Shown here piece by piece: positions 50,669-59,402 of a stretch of DNA of 64,000 bases. The stretch is from JBNAVY01 sp049700195 (GTDB lineage Bacteria > Bacillota > Thermoanaerobacteria > Thermoanaerobacterales > Thermoanaerobacteraceae): contig JBNAVY010000007.1 in NCBI GenBank assembly GCA_049700195.1, forward strand, positions 10,841-74,840, written 5' to 3'. Numbering within the stretch: the first letter of the stretch is position 1; each line of letters begins with the position of its first letter. The notes under the pieces were generated by a model. That model had not been told where the DNA came from and ran no database searches. It worked only from the letters and a program-made list of their open reading frames with translations. Position numbers and translations under genes: made by a program.

Positions 50669-53017
50669 TTAATACTTTTTCCATATTTTTGAAACCAGAA
50701 CTGTCATATCATCTTTGGGTTCATTATTACATTCCTGAAGAATCCCTTTCATTATTAATTCAGCCATATCTTGTGGATTTCTGGTTGAAATACTCTTTAA
50801 TAATTTAGAAAAATTATATTCTTTATCTTTTTCAAAACATTCAAGAACACCATCCGTAGTTAAAATAACAAAATCACCGTCTTTTAATTTTCTCTCATGA
50901 ATATCAGCATCAATATCTTCTAAAATGCCTATTGGCAATGAACTGGACTCTATAATTTCTACATCATTTGCTGTCTTTATAAAAGTAGCTGATGACCCAA
51001 TTTTTATAAACTCAGCTTCTCCTGTAAACTGATCCAGAAACATTATATCAACTGTTGAAAACATTTCTTCTGCAGATCTTAAAGCTAAAATAGAGTTTAG
51101 TGTCTGTATTATTAAATGTTTATCAAAACCGGCTTCGATAAACTTTTCAAGTAAAGAAATTGTTGTACCACTTTCAGATGCTGCCTTATAGCCAAACCCC
51201 ATTCCATCGCTTAATGCAGCCATATATTTTCCACCCTCTAATTCCATAAAAGAATAGGAATCGCCAGATACTTTATTTTTAGTTTTACTTATTTTACTAA
51301 TGCCTGTTGATACATTAAATTTTTCCGCTCTTGAAAGTTTTATAGAACAACGACCTTTATGATCAATTGAACATATATTGCTTTTTCTTTCATACTTTTC
51401 TCCCATTATTTCAGAAATAATGGGTATTATCTTTTTATCACATTCTTTTATAGCATAACAAGCTTTTTTGTAAATCTTTATATTGATATTTCCATCTCCT
51501 GAATCATATATTATTACATCATCTACTGGAGTTCCTCTTTTATCCATTTCAATCATTACTAATTGTTCTAATTCATCTTTGAAACTAATATCCATACTTA
51601 TATCTTCTGCCATATTAGAAATAGCATCAGAAATTCCTTTTAATTGATTGGCTATTAATCCTTTGGCATCTTTTAATCTTTCTCTCCATTGCATATTTAT
51701 TTTATATATATTTAAATTATATCTTGTTGAATTAATTAACTCAGGAAATTTTATACATTTTTTATATAGTCTGTTTGTTTCGATTTTCCCATTACCTTCA
51801 ATAGACTCAACCATTTCAAACATACTTTTATATGTTTGATAAAAATCTTTATCCCAACATGTTCTATACATTACACAGTTTGTACATACCTTATTTGCTA
51901 TTTCCTCAAATAAGTATGATACATCCTTATGATCTAATACTTTATCATTTACTTCTTTGAAGCTTTTACCAAGTTCATCAAATACTCTTGAATATTCCTT
52001 TAATTTATCTGTAACAACTTCTTTTAGCTTTTCATTGTAATTTCTTTCATTAAAAATTTTATTTCCTCTGACATATTCATTAAATTTATCTACATACTTT
52101 CTTGGCATCGCCATAAAAATTCCTGAGGCTAGAATAACATCATAATAGTTAATAGGGAAATTTATAGAAGCAGTTATATAAAAAGCCGTAATCATAACCG
52201 CTGTGATAAATCCTAAAATTATACCTATTTTATTTAATTTTTTTAAGCTGCCTGATAAAAGCCCTGCAAAACTATAAATACCTATAGCAGCAGTAGTTTG
52301 CAATGTCGAAAGACTTCCCAATAGTCCAATTGCTGTCCCTACACTTGCCCCTGCCGAGACTCCTCCAAAATAAGAACTATATAAAATTATCAAAATTCCA
52401 AACGTAATATTTAAGTTAAATCTCCAAATATTTATATGGTTTAATCCTAAAACTACCAGACCTAAAAATATAAAAATAGATATAATTTCTTCATTTGATA
52501 TTATTTTTCTGTTTTTCGTGAGCAAAAAGGATACTGAATTAGCAAATACAAAAACCATCAATGCTGAAGTTACAGATTCATAAAAACACATTATAATATC
52601 AAAAGTTAAAAATCCATAAGTATAACTAAATAATATACCAGACAAAAAAAGGGAGATAAAAACACTTAATGAAACTTTAATAATATTCTTTGTCTTTAGT
52701 TTAAATAATACCTCAAGTAAAAATACAAGCACAAAAGCTATTATGTATTTTAATATGTTGATTCCATTTAAAGTCATAATGCCCGCTAAAATACCTATAC
52801 CAGCTACTGAATATATTTTTTTATTCATCATAATAACTGAAAAATATGCTATACCAAACGGAAGTAATGTTTCAAAAATAGTTGCTCTGCCTAAAAAAAA
52901 TCCTAAAAATGTAAGCATAAATATATTAGGTAAATTCTCAATAAAGTTTTGTTTTATTTCTTTTTTTTCTTCTTTTTTAAAAATCCTTTTATAAGGTAAA
53001 ATATTAGTATTTTGCAT
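50669..53017 (-). CDS. spoIIE: Stage II sporulation protein E (PP2C phosphatase)
   Basis: SpoIIE dephosphorylates SpoIIAA and so activates sigma-F in the forespore; it also helps polar septation. An N-terminal block of about ten membrane helices (40-310) is followed by a regulatory region with Cys-rich FEEIANKVCTNCVMYRTCW near 365-385 and a C-terminal PP2C domain (DSYSFMELEGGKYMAALSDGMGFG and ILTTDGVLE carry the metal Asp residues). A TTG precedes the ATG at 53017, which is preferred. The upstream region has Spo0A-type promoter features. Confidence 0.97.
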   Translation of the reverse strand: MQNTNILPYKRIFKKEEKKEIKQNFIENLPNIFMLTFLGFFLGRATIFETLLPFGIAYFSVIMMNKKIYSVAGIGILAGIMTLNGINILKYIIAFVLVFLLEVLFKLKTKNIIKVSLSVFISLFLSGILFSYTYGFLTFDIIMCFYESVTSALMVFVFANSVSFLLTKNRKIISNEEIISIFIFLGLVVLGLNHINIWRFNLNITFGILIILYSSYFGGVSAGASVGTAIGLLGSLSTLQTTAAIGIYSFAGLLSGSLKKLNKIGIILGFITAVMITAFYITASINFPINYYDVILASGIFMAMPRKYVDKFNEYVRGNKIFNERNYNEKLKEVVTDKLKEYSRVFDELGKSFKEVNDKVLDHKDVSYLFEEIANKVCTNCVMYRTCWDKDFYQTYKSMFEMVESIEGNGKIETNRLYKKCIKFPELINSTRYNLNIYKINMQWRERLKDAKGLIANQLKGISDAISNMAEDISMDISFKDELEQLVMIEMDKRGTPVDDVIIYDSGDGNINIKIYKKACYAIKECDKKIIPIISEIMGEKYERKSNICSIDHKGRCSIKLSRAEKFNVSTGISKISKTKNKVSGDSYSFMELEGGKYMAALSDGMGFGYKAASESGTTISLLEKFIEAGFDKHLIIQTLNSILALRSAEEMFSTVDIMFLDQFTGEAEFIKIGSSATFIKTANDVEIIESSSLPIGILEDIDADIHERKLKDGDFVILTTDGVLECFEKDKEYNFSKLLKSISTRNPQDMAELIMKGILQECNNEPKDDMTVLVSKIWKKY

Positions 53018-53046
53018 CAATACCCACCACCATTAATTTTTACCTT

Positions 53047-53112
53047 ATTATACCATTATGTTTATTGTATAAATTGTTAATTTATAGTACTTATGTAAAT
53101 TTTTTTTCGACA
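53047..53112 (-). promoter_or_regulatory. Probable Spo0A-controlled spoIIE promoter
   Basis: On the minus strand a TATAAT box (53052-53047) is 22 nt from TTAACA (53080-53075); spoIIE and spoIIG promoters of B. subtilis are known for such long spacing (21 and 22 nt). TGTCGAA (53112-53106), the core of the 0A box, lies 25 nt further upstream. Confidence 0.55.
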
Positions 53113-53128
53113 CTAACTATTAAAAAAT

Positions 53129-53154
53129 AATGCTGCATTTAAAAATGCAGCATT
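53129..53154 (-). terminator. Terminator downstream of tRNA-Glu
   Basis: AATGCTGCATTT and AAATGCAGCATT arms with a very short loop, 36 nt past the tRNA 3' end, upstream of the spoIIE promoter on the same strand. A T-rich stretch follows. Confidence 0.7.
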
Positions 53155-53189
53155 ATTTATAATAATCTTTATAATTAATTACATTATTT

Positions 53190-53264
53190 TGGTGACCCCG
53201 ACGGGATTCGAACCCATGTTGCCGCCGTGAAAGGGCGGTGTCTTAACCACTTGACCACGGGGCC
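53190..53264 (-). tRNA. tRNA-Glu (anticodon TTC)
   Basis: The minus strand folds as a complete cloverleaf: acceptor stem GGCCCCG pairs with CGGGGTC, anticodon stem CCGCC/GGCGG encloses the loop CTTTCAC with anticodon TTC, and the T-arm has GGTTCGAAT. Discriminator A and an encoded CCA end are present. The 345-nt spacer 53021-53365 holds this gene, its terminator and the spoIIE promoter. Confidence 0.97.
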
Positions 53265-53365
53265 TTATTGACACTCTAATTTTATCACATTTTGTTAGAA
53301 TGTCAACATTAAATTTTCCCAGTTTTCAATATAAGATATTTAAGATCAGTTTATTAGTATTTTTA

Positions 53366-53902
53366 TTAAATGTTTATACTTTTACATAATATTATATTTG
53401 TTCTTTCAGATTCCATAATATTTAGATTGCAATTATATACTTCTTCTATATAAGATTTTATATCATTTATGTCTATCTTAGCCTCATGATGTTGGCCTCT
53501 TTCTCTGTGCCTTTGTTCAACATCAGCTCTTCCTCTTTCATTTAGTTCTGAAATTAATATTTTGCCTCCACTTTTTAAGACTCTGAACATTTCATCAATT
53601 ACTTTTTTATAGTCCCTCATATGATGCATAGCATTATATGTTGCGACAACATCAAATGTTTTATCTAAAAAAGGAAGATTATGTGCATCACCCTTCATCA
53701 ATAAAATATTACTACATTGTCCCTCGTTTATTATATTCTGCTCAGACCTTTTAAGTGCATTCTCATTTTCATCAATAGAAATTACTGTATACCCATATTC
53801 ACATAAACCAGAAGCCAATCTTCCACTTCCAGTACCTATATCTAAGGCTTTACCATTACCTTTACCTAACAAATCCAGGGCATCCTTTACGTCTTTTTCC
53901 AT
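53366..53902 (-). CDS. SAM-dependent methyltransferase, class I
   Basis: The 178 residues have the SAM-binding motif LDIGTGSGR (20-28), the acidic IDENE, GDAHNLPF, and the YNAMHHMRDYKKVIDEMFRVLKSGGKILISE stretch typical of class I methyltransferases (ubiE-like). The substrate is unknown. The start has AGAGGTGATG before the ATG. It lies alone between the tRNA and the EamA gene, probably with its own promoter (extended -10, TGATATAAT on the minus strand at 53931-53923). Confidence 0.85.
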   Translation of the reverse strand: MEKDVKDALDLLGKGNGKALDIGTGSGRLASGLCEYGYTVISIDENENALKRSEQNIINEGQCSNILLMKGDAHNLPFLDKTFDVVATYNAMHHMRDYKKVIDEMFRVLKSGGKILISELNERGRADVEQRHRERGQHHEAKIDINDIKSYIEEVYNCNLNIMESERTNIILCKSINI

Positions 53903-54005
53903 AATACATCACCTCTTAATTTATTATATCACAAAAGTATTTTTATTCTTCCTATTTATATCCATTAAAAAAAATGATATACTAAATTTGATAATAAAAT
54001 CACTC

Positions 54006-54075
54006 CTTTTTGCGGTATAACTACCGCATCTTTTTCGGCAAACATATATCCCCTCAGGTGTATAGGGCAAAAATA
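54006..54075. other. Two small hairpins between the EamA and methyltransferase genes
   Basis: GCGGTATAACTACCGC is a 6-bp hairpin followed by ATCTTTTT on the plus strand, and further right TATATCCCCTCAGGTGTATA is an imperfect hairpin. The first has terminator shape on the plus strand, but no plus-strand gene precedes it. A 26-codon frame with a GAGGGG site is present on the minus strand but resembles nothing I know. Confidence 0.35.
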
Positions 54076-54083
54076 TCTTTATT

Positions 54084-55025
54084 TTATACTAACTCTTCAT
54101 TTAAAATCGCAACTTTCGAGATCTTTCCATAATAATTAGTTCCCCATACCCCTATTAATATCATAATTGCTCCTAAAATATGATACCAATAAAAAGCTTC
54201 ATGTCTTATTGTTACACCAGCAATTACAGATATTACAGTGGTTAAGTTCGTAAAAACTGATGCTTGAGAAGCAGGTAATCTTGATAATGCAAAATTATTC
54301 AAAAAATATGCAACAACGGAAGACAACACACCAAGATAAATTACAGGTATTAATACCTTAATGTCTAATAAATCTATAAAATATCCTAAAAAATTATATC
54401 CATAATAAACCCTGTTCATAATATTGACAAAATTAAATACTATTGCTGCAAACCACATCATCACAAAAGTTATTTCAATTGGAGAAAAATCAAGAGAATA
54501 TCTTCTTGCTAATATAGTATAAATAGCTGCAGACAAAACTGCACCTAAAAGATATATAAAACCTATAATAGAAATATTTTTACTATCTATTCCTGTCATT
54601 AAAATTATAAAAACTACCCCCATAACAGATAAAATAATAAATAAAAGTTGATATAAAGATGGTCTTTCGTTTAAAAAAATTACTGCCAGTATAGTAACAG
54701 CAACTGGAATCAATGAAATCATTAATCCTGATAAAGAAGAAGACGTATATTTAACACCATAAGTTTCAAATATAAAGTAAATAACAGGCTCAGACAAAGA
54801 AAGAAAAAATAAAGGCCACATATTTTTCCCTTTATAATTGAGTTTAATTAAACCGAACAACCATAATAAAGTTATTAAAGTTGCTGCAATCAAAAATCTA
54901 TAAGCTATAAGTTCCATAGGTGGAACAATATCAAGCCCCATAGAAGTAAACAAAAATGAAAATCCAAAAATTGAAGCCATACCAATACCGGCCAAATAAG
55001 GATAAAGTGATTTTGTATCTTTCAA
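54084..55025 (-). CDS. EamA-family (DMT) exporter
   Basis: A drug/metabolite transporter of 313 residues with ten membrane helices in two EamA repeats (PPMELIAYRFLIAATLITLLWL and SPIEITFVMMWFAAIVFN). The open frame extends upstream to 55082, but GGAGG lies 7 nt before a TTG at 55025, which I take as the start. Substrate unknown. Confidence 0.88.
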   Translation of the reverse strand: MKDTKSLYPYLAGIGMASIFGFSFLFTSMGLDIVPPMELIAYRFLIAATLITLLWLFGLIKLNYKGKNMWPLFFLSLSEPVIYFIFETYGVKYTSSSLSGLMISLIPVAVTILAVIFLNERPSLYQLLFIILSVMGVVFIILMTGIDSKNISIIGFIYLLGAVLSAAIYTILARRYSLDFSPIEITFVMMWFAAIVFNFVNIMNRVYYGYNFLGYFIDLLDIKVLIPVIYLGVLSSVVAYFLNNFALSRLPASQASVFTNLTTVISVIAGVTIRHEAFYWYHILGAIMILIGVWGTNYYGKISKVAILNEELV

Positions 55026-55210
55026 TATAACACCTCCGAAAAACTCTTTTACAACCCTAATTATATACCATATACTTTGCATAAATCAATAAAACAAAAG
55101 GAATAGTTCATCCTTTATTATTTTTAAATTTGAATACTCCTTTATTTGTTTTTTTAGTGTCACAAAATTTTATTTACATGTGTTATTATTAATGAAAAGA
55201 CACAGGGGAG

Positions 55211-55711
55211 GTGTTCAAAATAGAGGAGAGTTTCAAAGATATCTTTGAAAAATATTATCCAAAAGTTTTAAATCAAATTTCTTGGATGGTAAAAGATGAA
55301 TTTAAAGCAGAAGATATAGTTCAGGAAGTTTTTATAAAATATTTTAAAAATCCTCCCCGTCATAATGAAAATATAGGAGGTTGGTTATCCAAAGTGGCAA
55401 TAAATCATGCCTTAAATTATATCCGCAGTGAAAAAAGCACAAAAACAAGAGAACTGGAAGTTTTTAAAATAACACAAGAGGAATCCTTTATTAACCCTGA
55501 AGAGATGGCAATTGAAAATCTTGAGAAAACCAAAGTAAAAGAAATCCTTCTAAAAATGAGTAAAAGAGAAATGATGTGTCTTTTACTTAAACATTCGGGA
55601 TATAGTTATGAAGAAATATCAAATTCATTAGGAATAAAAAAATCCTCCGTAGGAACAACTATTGCAAGAGCACAAAAAAAATTTAAAGAATTATATGAAA
55701 AGGAGGTGTAG
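55211..55711 (+). CDS. ECF-type sigma factor
   Basis: A 166-residue extracytoplasmic-function sigma-70 protein: region 2 (IFEKYYPKVLNQISWMVKDEFKAEDIVQEVFIKYF) and region 4 (LLLKHSGYSYEEISNSLGIKKSSVGTTIARAQKKFKEL). It is followed at 2 nt by its likely anti-sigma factor and an ABC exporter. The start is unclear: the GTG at 55211 shares its first base with the GGGGAGG ribosome binding site, and the best-spaced codon (8 nt) is ATA at 55220. Confidence 0.9.
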   Translation: MFKIEESFKDIFEKYYPKVLNQISWMVKDEFKAEDIVQEVFIKYFKNPPRHNENIGGWLSKVAINHALNYIRSEKSTKTRELEVFKITQEESFINPEEMAIENLEKTKVKEILLKMSKREMMCLLLKHSGYSYEEISNSLGIKKSSVGTTIARAQKKFKELYEKEV

Positions 55712-55713
55712 AT

Positions 55714-56895
55714 ATGTGCTATGATGAAGGAACTCTTCAGGCATATCTGGACAATGAACTGGATGAAATCACTGCAATAAAAGTAGAAGAGCATTTAAAA
55801 ACTTGCAATACATGTAGAGAAAAATTAGAACAGTTAAAATCTATAAATGAATTTACTTCAAAAACTTTAAACAAAAGCAATATAGATTTAAATGAAGCTT
55901 GGGCTACTCTAAATGAAAAATTGAACAAAAATAATAATAAAGGAGGAATGTTTGCCATGTTTACAAAGTATAAAAAGTCAATTGCCGCTGCTTTGATAGT
56001 GGCATTTATAGGCGCCTCAGCCTTTTTCCCGCCGCTTAAAAATGCAGAAGCCAAAATTTTAAACCTTTTAAGGCTTAACAAGATGCAGATTGTGACAATA
56101 ACCCCAGAGGATATTACGCAAATCCAAAATGAGTTTTACAAAAGAGATATGAAAAATATTGACCTCAAAGAATACGGAGACATAAAAGTATCAGAAAACC
56201 AAAAAGGCTATTCTATCCCACCTAATGAAATTGACAAATTAAAATCAGATGTTAATTATCAATTTAAGCTTCCAACAGATAAAAACTATGAAATAAAAAA
56301 CATTTATGTAGAGAAAGTTAACAGTTTAGAGTTTATTCTAAATGTCAACAAGACCAATGAGTTAATAAAAGCCTTTGGTGGAACTCACCTTTTACCTTCA
56401 GAACTTGATAAAAAACCTGTTGTACTTGAAATTGGGAAGGGAATAAGCATTTCTATGGAAGAAAAAAATTCTGTAAATGGGAAGAAAGTATATGTCAATC
56501 TTTCACTAGCACCCATCCCTACAGTTACTGTACCAGAAGGTGTGGATGTAGATAAAGTAATAGATGCTTTAACTAATCTTCCTTTCTTACCTGAAAACTT
56601 AAAAAAGCAAATCGCAAATGCTAACTGGAAAGAAACCATGCCTTTGCCTTTGCCAATGATGACTTCAGATTTTAATATAAAAGAAGTAGATATAAGAGGG
56701 AATAAAGGAATATTAATGACAAATAAAGGCTTTGCTGACTATGTACATCTTCTTTGGGCAGAAGATGGAATTATTTACGAGCTAAACATTTATAGAGAGT
56801 ATAAAGATGGTACTCCTTTTACACCAAATAATGCTCCAGAAATTATAAAGGAAAATGAAAATATGCTCTTTCAAATCGCAAATTCAATGAGGTGA
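55714..56895 (+). CDS. Membrane-anchored zinc-finger anti-sigma factor
   Basis: The 393 residues have an N-terminal zf-HC2 domain with HxxxCxxC (H27, C31, C34), one membrane helix (89-107) and a long outer domain of about 285 residues of unknown fold. It should hold the ECF sigma factor at the membrane and sense something outside. An AAAGGAGG site within the gene lies 10 nt before an internal ATG (55957), which would yield a product lacking the zinc finger. Confidence 0.88.
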   Translation: MCYDEGTLQAYLDNELDEITAIKVEEHLKTCNTCREKLEQLKSINEFTSKTLNKSNIDLNEAWATLNEKLNKNNNKGGMFAMFTKYKKSIAAALIVAFIGASAFFPPLKNAEAKILNLLRLNKMQIVTITPEDITQIQNEFYKRDMKNIDLKEYGDIKVSENQKGYSIPPNEIDKLKSDVNYQFKLPTDKNYEIKNIYVEKVNSLEFILNVNKTNELIKAFGGTHLLPSELDKKPVVLEIGKGISISMEEKNSVNGKKVYVNLSLAPIPTVTVPEGVDVDKVIDALTNLPFLPENLKKQIANANWKETMPLPLPMMTSDFNIKEVDIRGNKGILMTNKGFADYVHLLWAEDGIIYELNIYREYKDGTPFTPNNAPEIIKENENMLFQIANSMR

Positions 56896-56899
56896 TCAA

Positions 56900-57802
56900 A
56901 TGATTTTAGAGACAAAAAATCTAACAAAGCAGTTTAATGGAAAAGGCGGTTTTAAAGAAGTTTCTCTCTTTGTAGAAAAAGGTCAGGTCTTTGGGTTTTT
57001 GGGACCAAACGGTGCAGGAAAAAGTACTTTTGTAAAAACCATGGTGGGGCTTTTATGCCCCACTTCAGGTTTTGGATGGATTTTAGGAAAACCCATAGGC
57101 AGTATAGAGTCCAGAAAAAAAGTGGGATTTTTACCTGAAAATTTTAGATTTCACGACTGGATGACAGGAAAAGAGCTATTAAAATTCCATGCAGAGCTTT
57201 ATAAAATAAAAAATCCAGGCAAAAAAATTGATGAACTTTTAGAATTGGTAAAATTAAAAGGTCATGAAAATAAACTTATCAAAAATTACAGCAAAGGAAT
57301 GCAGCAGAGAATCGGCATTGCAATAGCCCTTTTAAACGACCCCGAAATAGTGTTTTTGGATGAACCAACTTCTGCTCTAGACCCTGTTGGAAGAATCGAA
57401 GTAAGAGAAATTATCAAAAAATTAAAATCACAAGGAAAAACCGTTTTTTTAAACAGCCATCTTTTAAGTGAAGTAGAAATGGTATGTGATGATGTTACTA
57501 TAATAAATCATGGTAGAGTAATAGCACAAGGAAAACTGGATGACTTATTAAAAGAACACACCCATGTAGAAATGATTATAACAGATTATACTTCTGAACT
57601 GATTGAGAAAATTTTTCGCTTATCAAAAGAATTTCAATTTAAAGAAGGTAAGCTAACCTTTAAAGTAGAAGACAGAGAAAAAATACCAATTATAGCTAAA
57701 ATGGTAATAGGAGCCGGTGCCAAGCTGTATCAATTAAATACCCAAACTTCTTCACTGGAAGATCTATTCATAAACTTAATTGGAAAGGATGAGGTTTCGT
57801 GA
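56900..57802 (+). CDS. ABC transporter ATP-binding protein
   Basis: The 300 residues contain Walker A GPNGAGKST, signature SKGMQQRIG, Walker B VFLDEPTSALD and the switch His in NSHLLSE, followed by a C-terminal domain of about 80 residues typical of exporter ATPases of the BcrA/CcmA class. It starts 4 nt after the anti-sigma gene and overlaps the permease gene by 4 nt. Confidence 0.95.
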   Translation: MILETKNLTKQFNGKGGFKEVSLFVEKGQVFGFLGPNGAGKSTFVKTMVGLLCPTSGFGWILGKPIGSIESRKKVGFLPENFRFHDWMTGKELLKFHAELYKIKNPGKKIDELLELVKLKGHENKLIKNYSKGMQQRIGIAIALLNDPEIVFLDEPTSALDPVGRIEVREIIKKLKSQGKTVFLNSHLLSEVEMVCDDVTIINHGRVIAQGKLDDLLKEHTHVEMIITDYTSELIEKIFRLSKEFQFKEGKLTFKVEDREKIPIIAKMVIGAGAKLYQLNTQTSSLEDLFINLIGKDEVS

Positions 57803-58641
57803 CAACCATAATAAAATACACCTTTAAAGAGATGCTAAAAAAACGGGCTTTTCTATTGGTCTTTATTTTATCCCTCCTCTACCTTTCCATATACGCTTTT
57901 GGATTGAGTAAAATATTTGATCACCCCTCAAGTTCTATATTCGACATAATAGTTGAATCACAAATTTTGTCTGCTGGCCTTTTCTTTGCAAACTTTATAG
58001 TGGCTTTTCTCGTGGTTTTGGCATCTGTAAACGCCATATCTGGAGAAATAGAAAGCGGCACTATATATTCTATTTTGTCTAAACCTATAAAAAGATATGA
58101 ACTGGTATTGGGAAAATTTATAGGACTTAGTACAATGATTGTAATATACAGCTCCATCATGTTTTTATCTGTTGTAGGTTTAAACATCTTTATGGGGTCT
58201 AAAATAACCTTTGAAGCAAGCAATATTTTAAGAGGACTTTTTTTCTTCGACTTAGGACCGATTGTATTTTTAGCCCTTATAATTGCCTCAAGTTCAATCT
58301 TTTCAACCGTAAATACAGGAATAATCGCTATTATGGCTTATGGAATTGCCCTTGTTGGAGGTGTTCTTGAACAAATAGGTGTAGCAATGCAACAATCTCA
58401 AATAAAAGGAGAAGGTTTAATTAATGCAGGTATTTTGACAAGTCTTATCCTTCCTACAGATGTCATATATAGAAAAATGACCGCAGAGCTTTTAACACAA
58501 AATAGCGGAATAAGCTTTATGACACAAGGTTTATTTGGGGGTATGTCTCAACCCAGTCTTTACATGTTTATATACATCTTTTTCTATGTTGTATTCCTTC
58601 TTTATTACGGTTCAAAGCGTTTTTCACAAAGAGACTTATAA
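57799..58641 (+). CDS. ABC-2 type permease
   Basis: The 280 residues form about six membrane helices with the ABC-2 pattern GEIESGTIYSILSKPIKRYELVLGKFIG. It starts at GTG within the 4-nt overlap and is the last of the four-gene sigma/anti-sigma/exporter operon. The substrate is unknown; antimicrobial peptide or envelope-stress export is inferred from family and context. Confidence 0.92.
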   Translation: MTTIIKYTFKEMLKKRAFLLVFILSLLYLSIYAFGLSKIFDHPSSSIFDIIVESQILSAGLFFANFIVAFLVVLASVNAISGEIESGTIYSILSKPIKRYELVLGKFIGLSTMIVIYSSIMFLSVVGLNIFMGSKITFEASNILRGLFFFDLGPIVFLALIIASSSIFSTVNTGIIAIMAYGIALVGGVLEQIGVAMQQSQIKGEGLINAGILTSLILPTDVIYRKMTAELLTQNSGISFMTQGLFGGMSQPSLYMFIYIFFYVVFLLYYGSKRFSQRDL

Positions 58642-58664
58642 AAGGCGGTCACACACCGCCTTTT
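58640..58664. terminator. Shared terminator of the ABC operon and the DUF1284 gene
   Basis: AAAAGGCGGT (58640-58649) pairs with ACCGCCTTTT (58655-58664) around CACAC, giving a strong GC stem with T runs on both sides. The plus-strand stop precedes it and the minus-strand stop lies within it. Confidence 0.9.
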
Positions 58665-59056
58665 AACTTTTTAAACCCTTCCAAACAATACCCAAGTCTA
58701 AACCATTGACAGTTACTGCATATCTTTTCCATTTTTTCTTCAGTCATTTTCTCTTTAATTCTATTTGTGACTTCCCTATAGCTCAATATCTCCCCTGGCC
58801 TTATATCTAAAACTTCTAAAACTGCCCTATCTTTTCCTTTTACACTTCCTGGATACTCTTCCTCTGTACATTCTCCATTTACATTGTTTGGACACATGCT
58901 GCAAATGTTATCCACACTATCCACAGCTTTTATCAACATATCATGTTCATTATTCAATTTTCTAATAATTTCATCCATATTTTTAACAAATTTTTCATCA
59001 TAACCAAGCCCTCTAAAGCCCAACACACACAAAAAGTGATGCCCTCTTATCTCCAT
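58649..59056 (-). CDS. DUF1284 family protein
   Basis: The 135 residues begin RGHHFLCVLGFRGLGYDEKFVKNM, the family signature, and contain CSMCPNN..C and CSNCQWF..C clusters (about residues 53-66 and 113-124) that could hold an iron-sulfur cluster. The family has no established function. It is a single gene convergent with the ABC operon. Confidence 0.88.
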   Translation of the reverse strand: MEIRGHHFLCVLGFRGLGYDEKFVKNMDEIIRKLNNEHDMLIKAVDSVDNICSMCPNNVNGECTEEEYPGSVKGKDRAVLEVLDIRPGEILSYREVTNRIKEKMTEEKMEKICSNCQWFRLGYCLEGFKKLKGGV

Positions 59057-59211
59057 TTCAATCTCTCCTCATCCCATGATTACAACAATAATTATACTCT
59101 AATTTGAACTGTAACCTAAGAAAAAAAAGAAATTTACATTTCTCAGTTTATCACAATAATAGTCATAATTTCTTCAATTATCGAAAATAATACATTTAAA
59201 GGAGTGATTGT

Positions 59212-59373
59212 ATGACTAAAAAACCAAAAAAACCTCACAAAGTGCCAATAGAAAATCATAAGACTGCTTCCTGGGCAAATATACAAAATGTAAAAGAAGA
59301 ATCAAAAGTTCCTATCCCAAGTAAAAATGAGGTAATAAACGCAAAAGAATGGGTAGAAGAAAACAAAAAATAA
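59212..59373 (+). CDS. Small clostridial protein (DUF3787/spore-surface type)
   Basis: A 53-residue protein, MTKKPKKPHKVPIENHKTA..., with central TASWANI and the tail VPIPSKNEVINAKEWVEENKK. The pattern resembles short clostridial proteins filed as DUF3787, some labelled as spore surface proteins; that name is from memory. AAAGGAG lies 7 nt before the ATG, and the gene ends in a perfect terminator shared with the PFOR gene, so it is very probably real. Confidence 0.75.
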   Translation: MTKKPKKPHKVPIENHKTASWANIQNVKEESKVPIPSKNEVINAKEWVEENKK

Positions 59374-59402
59374 CGATTCCGGGCGTACGCCCGGAATCGT
59401 TA
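59370..59402. terminator. Shared terminator with both stop codons in its arms
   Basis: ATAACGATTCCGGGC and GCCCGGAATCGTTAT are perfect complements around GTAC. The stop codons of the small plus-strand gene (59371-59373) and the minus-strand PFOR gene (59402-59400) fall within the arms. Confidence 0.9.

Noticed and set aside
54006..54021. GCGGTA hairpin with T-run as a plus-strand terminator
   Set aside because: No plus-strand gene precedes it, so I list it only as an unexplained hairpin.
53990..54050. 26-codon minus-strand frame starting MFAEKDAVV
   Set aside because: It has a GAGGGG-like site but no similarity to a known protein, no terminator of its own, and is short enough to arise by chance.
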